10,531 nt of DNA from JBOGED01 sp050743625. GTDB lineage: Bacteria; Actinomycetota; Nitriliruptoria; Euzebyales; Egibacteraceae. Positions 6,423 to 10,531 of this stretch are shown one piece after another; position 1 is the first letter of the stretch, and each line of letters begins with the position of its first letter. The notes under the pieces are model-generated. The model was not told where the DNA came from, ran no database searches, and saw nothing but the letters and a program-made list of their open reading frames with translations. The DNA lies in the NCBI GenBank assembly GCA_050743625.1, contig JBOGED010000466.1, positions 1 through 10,531 on the forward strand, read 5' to 3'. The position numbers and the translations under genes were made by a program.

Positions 6423-7106
6423 ATGCCCAAGATTCTGGTGATTGAGGACGAGCCGTCCATCGTCGATGCGCTGGAATACGGGCTCGGGGCGGAGGGCTTC
6501 GAGGTGATCGCCGCGCGGGACGGCGAGGGCTCCCTCGCGTTGTTCGGGCGTGAGCGGCCTGATCTCGTGCTGCTGGACCTCATGCTTCCCGACGTGCCCG
6601 GAACCGAGATCTGCAAGCGGATCCGGGCGAGCAGTACCGTGCCGATCATCATACTGACCGCAAAGGACACCGAGGTCGACAAGGTCGTCGGGTTGGAGTT
6701 GGGCGCTGACGATTACGTGACGAAGCCCTTCTCGATGCGGGAGTTGGTGGCGCGTGTCCGGGCGGTTCTCCGGCGCGGTCAAGAGAGGCCAACGACCCCC
6801 GCGCGGTCGTCGATGGAGGTGAATGGCGTCCGCTTGGACCCAGAGCGCTACGAGGTCGCCGTGCGCGGGACCTCTGTGGAGCTGCCTCCCAAGGAGTTTG
6901 CGCTTCTCGAGGTACTGATCCGCAACGCGGGGAGAGTGCTCACACGCGACGTGCTCATCGAGCGTGTGTGGGGAGCCGACTACGTCGGCGATACGAAGAC
7001 CCTCGACGTGCACATAAAGCGGCTGCGCGGGAGGATAGAGCAGGATCCCCACGATCCCGAGCTCATTCTCACTATTCGTGGAGTGGGCTACAAGCTCGCG
7101 GACTAA
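6423..7106 (+). CDS. phoP: PhoP/PhoB-type response regulator (OmpR family)
   Basis: A 227-residue DNA-binding regulator that, once phosphorylated by PhoR, activates phosphate-starvation genes. The receiver domain (1-120) has E8/D9, phospho-acceptor D52 in LLDLMLPD, T79, Y98 and K101 in KPFS. The winged-helix domain (about 128-227) has LPPKEFALLEVL (154-165), TKTLDVHIKRLRGRI (191-205) and the final RGVGYKL. All catalytic residues are present. I start at 6423 because OmpR-family proteins begin immediately with MxKILV. An in-frame ATG at 6354 would add 23 unconserved residues and run through the PHO-like array. The kinase gene follows 67 bases downstream. Divergent phoU, the nearby pst operon and the PHO-like sites support a phosphate role; the equivalent protein in mycobacteria is called RegX3. 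Confidence 0.93.
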   Translation: MPKILVIEDEPSIVDALEYGLGAEGFEVIAARDGEGSLALFGRERPDLVLLDLMLPDVPGTEICKRIRASSTVPIIILTAKDTEVDKVVGLELGADDYVTKPFSMRELVARVRAVLRRGQERPTTPARSSMEVNGVRLDPERYEVAVRGTSVELPPKEFALLEVLIRNAGRVLTRDVLIERVWGADYVGDTKTLDVHIKRLRGRIEQDPHDPELILTIRGVGYKLAD

Positions 7107-7160
7107 GCGCTGACCTCTCTCATAGGGGTGATCAGATGCCTCCCCCGGATGCGGGGCCAC

Positions 7161-7166
7161 TACGCT
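7161..7166 (+). promoter_or_regulatory. Possible -10 element before phoR
   Basis: TACGCT fits TANNNT and ends seven bases before the phoR GTG, the spacing expected for a leaderless start at +1. No -35 box is seen. The kinase may equally be made from the phoP transcript. Confidence 0.3.
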
Positions 7167-7173
7167 GGCGAGT

Positions 7174-8490
7174 GTGCTCCGTCGAACCTCGCTCGCGGTG
7201 TTGCCAGCGGCCGTCGCTGCCGCGGCCGCGATATGGGCGAGCCCTGGCAGGCCGGTTGCGACGGTGGCCGCCGTCTCGGGGTTTGCGATCACCTGCTGGT
7301 TGGTGGCCGCAACCGAGCGCAGGGTGGGGCGGGTCGCGGACTGGGCCCTTATGCTCGCGGCCGAGCGGGACTCGAAGGCCCTGGAGCTGGACGGCAGCCG
7401 TGAATGGCGCCGGCTCGGGGGAGCGCTGACCGCCGTGGGAGCATGGACGCATGAGCGTTACACCGAGGTCGCGACGCAGCGTGCCCGGGTCGAGCGTATG
7501 CTCGACAACCTGCCCACGGCGGTGCTGCTGTTCAGCGCCGGACGGCTCGCCTACGCGAACCCGGCTGCCCGAGTTCTGTTCTCCTTGGGGAGGGGCGGTG
7601 AGGATTGGAGCCCGCTGAGAGTGCTCGGCGTCGATGCGCTCGCTCAAGCGGTCAGCGAGACCAGTGAGACGGGACGCACGGTCGAGGTCGAGGTGCGTCG
7701 CGACGACCGTGATCTGCTCGCTCGGGCCTCGAGTACGGGCGAGGATGAGGTCGCCCTCGCGGTTACTGATCTGACGGAGACCCGGCGGGTCGAGTCGATC
7801 CGCCGCGATTTCGTGACGAACGCGTCCCACGAGCTCAAGACGCCTGTCGCGGGCATCCTCGCGCTGTCCGACTCCCTCGGCTTTGCGTTGGACCGAGATC
7901 CCGCGCGCGCGCGTACCATGGTGGTCAGGCTCCAGCGTGAGGCGACACGGCTCGCGCAGTTGGTCCGCGAGCTGCTCGACCTGGCAAGGATGGAGGAGAC
8001 GGTCGCGCAGCACGAGCAGGGACGGCGGCGCATCAACCTCTCCGAGCTGGTCCGGGACCAGATGGAGCGGCTCGCGCCCCTCGCCGCCGAGCGCCAGGTC
8101 ACGTTGACCCGCGACTGTGTAGACTCCGCCGCGCTCATCGGCGTGCCCGAGGACATGCGGGTGATCGTGGCGAACCTCATCGAGAACGGCATCCAGCACA
8201 ACCGGCCCGGGGGGACGGTGCACACGGCCGCGTGGCGGGGCGGCGGTGAGGTCGTCCTTGAGGTCATCGACACCGGGCTCGGGATTCCCGAGAGTGAGCA
8301 GGGCCGGATCTTCGAGCGTTTTTACCGCATCGACAAAGGCCGTAGCCGCGCCGCTGGCGGTACCGGGCTCGGCCTGGCCATCGTCCGCCATGCCACCGAG
8401 CGCCACGGTGGCCGCGTCACCGTCCGCAGCGTTCTCGGCGAGGGCTCGACCTTCCGCGTCGTCCTGCCCGTGGAAGGCTCGTCGACGTAA
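7174..8490 (+). CDS. phoR: PhoR-type sensor histidine kinase
   Basis: A 438-residue membrane kinase, partner of the preceding regulator. Two hydrophobic segments (about 6-23 and 28-46) form a membrane hairpin with almost no outside loop. A linker and a PAS-like region follow (about 105-200, including RMLDNLPTAVLLF). The HisKA domain has SHELKTP with phospho-accepting H219. The ATPase domain has N334xxxN338, DTGLGI (366-371), FERFYR (380-385) and GGTGLGLAI (395-403). All boxes are intact. The lack of a sensing loop outside the membrane fits PhoR/SenX3 proteins, which are told about phosphate by Pst and PhoU. The GTG is the only usual start codon in frame after the upstream stop at 7129-7131. 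It has no clear Shine-Dalgarno, so the N-terminus is less certain than the rest. Confidence 0.92.
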   Translation: MLRRTSLAVLPAAVAAAAAIWASPGRPVATVAAVSGFAITCWLVAATERRVGRVADWALMLAAERDSKALELDGSREWRRLGGALTAVGAWTHERYTEVATQRARVERMLDNLPTAVLLFSAGRLAYANPAARVLFSLGRGGEDWSPLRVLGVDALAQAVSETSETGRTVEVEVRRDDRDLLARASSTGEDEVALAVTDLTETRRVESIRRDFVTNASHELKTPVAGILALSDSLGFALDRDPARARTMVVRLQREATRLAQLVRELLDLARMEETVAQHEQGRRRINLSELVRDQMERLAPLAAERQVTLTRDCVDSAALIGVPEDMRVIVANLIENGIQHNRPGGTVHTAAWRGGGEVVLEVIDTGLGIPESEQGRIFERFYRIDKGRSRAAGGTGLGLAIVRHATERHGGRVTVRSVLGEGSTFRVVLPVEGSST

Positions 8491-8673
8491 GCCGGTCACA
8501 ATGCAGTTTTCCTCCGGATCCTCAAGGATTGCCGCAGCGTAGATTCACGCGGTCAGGCTTGAGGTGCAACTTTCCCGCGTATCCGGAGGAAAGCTGTACC
8601 TCTGGCTCGAGCACTCGAGCGGTCCCGAGCTTCTGATGGCTCGGTGCCTTATGCTGGCGGCCCCTCGGATCCC
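8491..8673. other. Convergent intergenic region rich in palindromes
   Basis: No gene is supported in these 183 bases between phoR and the XRE regulator. Besides the large inverted repeat at 8504-8596 it holds GCTCGAG-CA-CTCGAGC (8605-8620), a perfect 7-bp-arm palindrome, and CCGAGC (8625-8630) paired with GCTCGG (8639-8644). Such density fits a two-way transcription end region, but there are no T-runs of terminator type next to these stems. Confidence 0.6.
8504..8596. repeat. Interrupted inverted repeat, 16-bp arms, between phoR and XRE gene
   Basis: Arm CAGTTTTCCTCCGGAT (8504-8519) matches the reverse complement of ATCCGGAGGAAAGCTG (8581-8596) at 15 of 16 positions. The left arm continues with CCTCAAG (8520-8526), which pairs with CTTGAGG (8558-8564), leaving a 16-base bulge (8565-8580) on the right. 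Nested inside are ATCCT-CA-AGGAT (8518-8529) and GCGT/ACGC (8537-8540 / 8547-8550). It could fold as a long RNA stem serving both converging genes, or be the remains of a small element with terminal inverted repeats. No flanking target duplication is evident. Confidence 0.7.
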
Positions 8674-9984
8674 TCAGATGCGGTCGCCGCTCCCGCGTAG
8701 CCGGTCGTCGAGTTCGCGTACATAGGGCAGCTTGGCCCACAGGTCGGGGAACCGGCCGCGTACTCCGAGGATACGCTCGAAGCCCTTCGCGTAGCCGGCG
8801 TCGAGCGTGAGGTCCAGCGCCTGAGTCAGCTCTTGGCATGCCGGCTCCGGCTCGGCCTTGAGCACCCATGCGGCAGCGGTCTCGGCCCGCGCGATCACCG
8901 TCGAGAATTGACCCGAAGAGCCGAGCGCGATCCGCAACGCCTCCAGCGCCTCTCCCGCACGCCCGGCGCGCACGAAACCGGTCCCGGTGGTCCAGCTCAT
9001 CCGGCTGGGTGTCAGCACCTGCGAACGCGCGAAGAACCCGCTCCCATCTGGCTGGGCATGTTCCGCCAGATGCGCGGCGGCCTCGCACGCCTCCAGGAAC
9101 CCGCGCTCGTCCCCGCTGGCGGCCAGCTCCAACCCGAGCCAGTGCTGCGCGAATGCGCGTGTGGTCAGGTCGGCCCGCTGCGCGTGGTGGACGGCATGGC
9201 GCATCAGCTGCACCGCCCTCCCATCGCTGCCCGGGGGGCCGCCGGGCTCGATCGGCGAGTGCTGGATCCGGGCTGCGGTGAGCGCCTGCGCTCGCAACCG
9301 GTCATCGCCGCTGTCGTCGGCAACGGTCCTGGCCAGCGCGAAGTAGCGGCGCTGCGCGGCGCGGTCGCTCAGGTGCCACGCGAGCATCCCGGCTTGGGCG
9401 CATGAGCCTGCGGTAACCGCCTCCAGGCGCTGGCGATTTGTGCCTACGATCGGCCGGTCCAACAGGTCGGTCAGGATGTCCGCGTGGTGAGCGACCTGGC
9501 CGGCGAGCACGTCGTGCCTGGTCGTCCAGTGAAGGCTGGCGAGCGTGTCGGCGAGATCCTCGTGCGCGGCGATCAACTTCGAGTCGACAGGATGTGCGGC
9601 GGCCTCCCGGATCCGCTCGAACGCGTCGAGCGGGACAAGCGCGGCGGCGATACCCCCGAGCACCATGACCTTGCCGGCTGTCCGACGGTCCGCCTCGTCC
9701 TCCTCACCTGCGCCGACATCCGAAGCTGTAAGGTCCAAAGTAGATTCGGGGGTCTGGGCGCGCAGCTTGTCGAACCATTCTCGCTGCCATGGCTCCAGGC
9801 GTTCGAGCGTGTCGTCGAGTGTCTTGAGCAACTGTTTGTGTGTCGGCCTCTGCTCGCCTCGCTCCCATCGGGCCACCGTCTGCGCGCTCGCCCCGATGTA
9901 TTCGCCGAAGGAGGAGTGCGAGTCCCGCCGCACCTCCAGTAACGCCCGGATCTCTGTCATGCCCCATTGCAATGGCCAGCTCAT
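8674..9984 (-). CDS. XRE-family transcriptional regulator with TPR-like C-terminal region
   Basis: A 436-residue regulator. Residues about 10-60 form an XRE-type helix-turn-helix, with SFGEYIGASAQTVARWERGEQRPT at 25-48, the second helix being SAQTVARWERG. A charged linker (about 75-103) and a short hydrophobic stretch (105-119) follow. An Ala/Leu-rich helical region runs to the end, resembling degenerate TPR repeats (for example about 205-240, 262-310 and 338-395). This layout is common in Streptomyces-type regulators, whose signals are mostly unknown. The start at 9984 has AGGGGGG (9995-9989) four bases upstream; a second ATG at 9960 (residue 9) is also possible. It converges on phoR and is divergent from a small possible zinc protein. 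I infer no phosphate link. The ligand and targets are not recognisable. Confidence 0.85.
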   Translation of the reverse strand: MSWPLQWGMTEIRALLEVRRDSHSSFGEYIGASAQTVARWERGEQRPTHKQLLKTLDDTLERLEPWQREWFDKLRAQTPESTLDLTASDVGAGEEDEADRRTAGKVMVLGGIAAALVPLDAFERIREAAAHPVDSKLIAAHEDLADTLASLHWTTRHDVLAGQVAHHADILTDLLDRPIVGTNRQRLEAVTAGSCAQAGMLAWHLSDRAAQRRYFALARTVADDSGDDRLRAQALTAARIQHSPIEPGGPPGSDGRAVQLMRHAVHHAQRADLTTRAFAQHWLGLELAASGDERGFLEACEAAAHLAEHAQPDGSGFFARSQVLTPSRMSWTTGTGFVRAGRAGEALEALRIALGSSGQFSTVIARAETAAAWVLKAEPEPACQELTQALDLTLDAGYAKGFERILGVRGRFPDLWAKLPYVRELDDRLRGSGDRI

Positions 9985-10028
9985 CTGTCCCCCCTAGTCG
10001 CCCGGCGTATCGCAGAGAAACAGATTAC

Positions 10029-10086
10029 GTTGAAGTCCAATGGGTGGGACAGTCGACTTGTGGTCGTTCGGTAAGCGACCTCGCTT
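10029..10086. promoter_or_regulatory. Divergent promoter/operator region of XRE gene and small protein gene
   Basis: AAGCGA-CC-TCGCTT (10073-10086) is a perfect palindrome with 6-bp arms, a fair candidate for a dimeric repressor site. On the minus strand a weak promoter can be read: TTCAAC (-35, 10034-10029), 17 bases, then GATACG (-10). A second feature, AAGTC (10033-10037) with GACTT (10055-10059), is a looser inverted repeat. The region lies in the 190-base gap between the two divergent genes, so self-regulation by the XRE protein is plausible but unproven. Confidence 0.4.
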
Positions 10087-10174
10087 CGATATGCCGCCCC
10101 CCTCATGATTGCGCCTATCACGCGGGCCACACGAGGCACTGGCGCGGCACACCAACTGGGAAAGGTTTTGATCC

Positions 10175-10426
10175 GTGGGCGACCTATCCGATCCACCTCC
10201 AGTGACGGACCTGGAGCACGGCTTCTTCGACGCTCCCGTACTGGTCGACGACGTCGAATGGGCATCGTTCACCCCTTGCCACCTACACCCCGTCCGTCGT
10301 GCGATCACCGACTTCCATGTCCTCGGCGAGGTGACCACCCGCTGCCCGGCATGCTCCAAGCTTTGGGCCGTCCGGTGGGACCCATGGAGATCCCAAGACC
10401 ACGGCCACGCCCTCTGGATCGACTGA
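10175..10426 (+). CDS. Small hypothetical protein with CxxH...CxxC, possible zinc binder
   Basis: An 83-residue protein that I do not recognise. The N-terminal third is acidic and Pro-rich (DLSDPPPVTDLEHGFFD). C35xxH38 (CHLH) and C57xxC60 (CPAC) are spaced as in small zinc-ribbon or treble-clef folds, and the second pair is followed by SKLWAVRWDPW, rich in Trp. There is no signal peptide or membrane segment. The GTG start has a purine-rich GGGAAAGG (10158-10165) nine bases upstream. It is divergent from the XRE regulator, so the two may share control. It could be a partner or target of that regulator. Its GC-rich codon use is like the neighbours. The reading frame and ribosome site make it probably real; the function is unknown. 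Confidence 0.6.
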   Translation: MGDLSDPPPVTDLEHGFFDAPVLVDDVEWASFTPCHLHPVRRAITDFHVLGEVTTRCPACSKLWAVRWDPWRSQDHGHALWID

Positions 10427-10439
10427 CCCCTCGACGCGC

Positions 10440-10507
10440 AGGCGGGGTCAACTGCAGTTCCCCCGAACTCCGGCTTAGGGGCAATGCCACCAACTTAGGC
10501 GGGGTCC
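10440..10507. repeat. Direct repeat AGGCGGGGTC and palindrome after the small gene
   Basis: AGGCGGGGTC occurs at 10440-10449 and again at 10498-10507, 58 bases apart. Directly after the first copy is the perfect palindrome AACTGCAGTT (10450-10459), flanked by GGGG and CCCC, which together can form a hairpin (10444-10464). The hairpin could end the small gene's transcript, but there is no T-run. No gene is supported in the last 105 bases of the window. Confidence 0.5.
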
Positions 10508-10531
10508 ATCGCGTGTGTGGCGTCCGCGGGC

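Noticed and set aside
7124..7429. ATG at 7136 with an AGGGGTG ribosome-like sequence, just before phoR
   Set aside because: The frame is out of register with phoR, runs into its coding sequence and ends at 7429 without any domain. It would matter only if a one-base sequencing error joined it to phoR, for which there is no evidence.
7132..8499. A 455-codon minus-strand frame opposite phoR
   Set aside because: phoR has every kinase motif in the other strand. The antisense product has no recognisable motifs and only reflects codon bias.
10440..10507. The repeated AGGCGGGGTC as an attachment site or CRISPR remnant
   Set aside because: There are only two copies of 10 bases, and no integrase, transposase or regular spacer. 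It is listed only as a repeat.

Overview
The window is GC-rich, uses GTG starts, has TANNNT-type -10 boxes and appears to mix Shine-Dalgarno-led and leaderless genes. The large XRE-type regulator is also of a kind common in Streptomyces-like genomes. Together these point to a high-GC actinobacterium; I cannot fix the genus from the sequence.

Positions 1-5429 (+ strand) hold a tightly packed phosphate-uptake operon: pstS (phosphate-binding lipoprotein), pstC and pstA (permeases) and pstB (ATPase). The pstC/pstA and pstA/pstB junctions are stop-start overlaps. After 89 bases comes a protein with a degenerate CYTH domain followed by a CHAD domain, a family linked to inorganic polyphosphate. The operon promoter lies before the window. 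A perfect 11-bp GC-rich hairpin sits in the first codons of pstC.

Positions 5430-8490 hold the control genes. phoU (- strand) converges on the CHAD gene across a palindrome-rich 143-base gap. phoU is transcribed divergently from an OmpR/PhoB-type response regulator and a PhoR-type histidine kinase. The shared phoU/phoP promoter region contains four 11-base-spaced units resembling the actinobacterial PHO box, so the system probably regulates itself. All three regulatory genes lack a Shine-Dalgarno sequence and have a TANNNT hexamer 7-9 bases before the start codon, as leaderless genes do.

The intended circuit, from family knowledge, is this: PstSCAB imports phosphate and, with PhoU, reports sufficiency to PhoR. 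When phosphate is scarce, PhoR phosphorylates PhoP, which binds PHO boxes to raise uptake. The CHAD protein may connect uptake to polyphosphate storage.

Positions 8491-10531 look unrelated to phosphate. A 183-base gap with a striking interrupted inverted repeat is followed by a large XRE helix-turn-helix regulator with a helical, TPR-like C-terminal region (- strand). It is divergent from a small 83-residue protein with a CxxH...CxxC arrangement that may bind zinc. Their shared intergenic region carries a perfect 6-bp-arm palindrome that could be an operator. No tRNA, rRNA, CRISPR array, transposase or integrase was seen.
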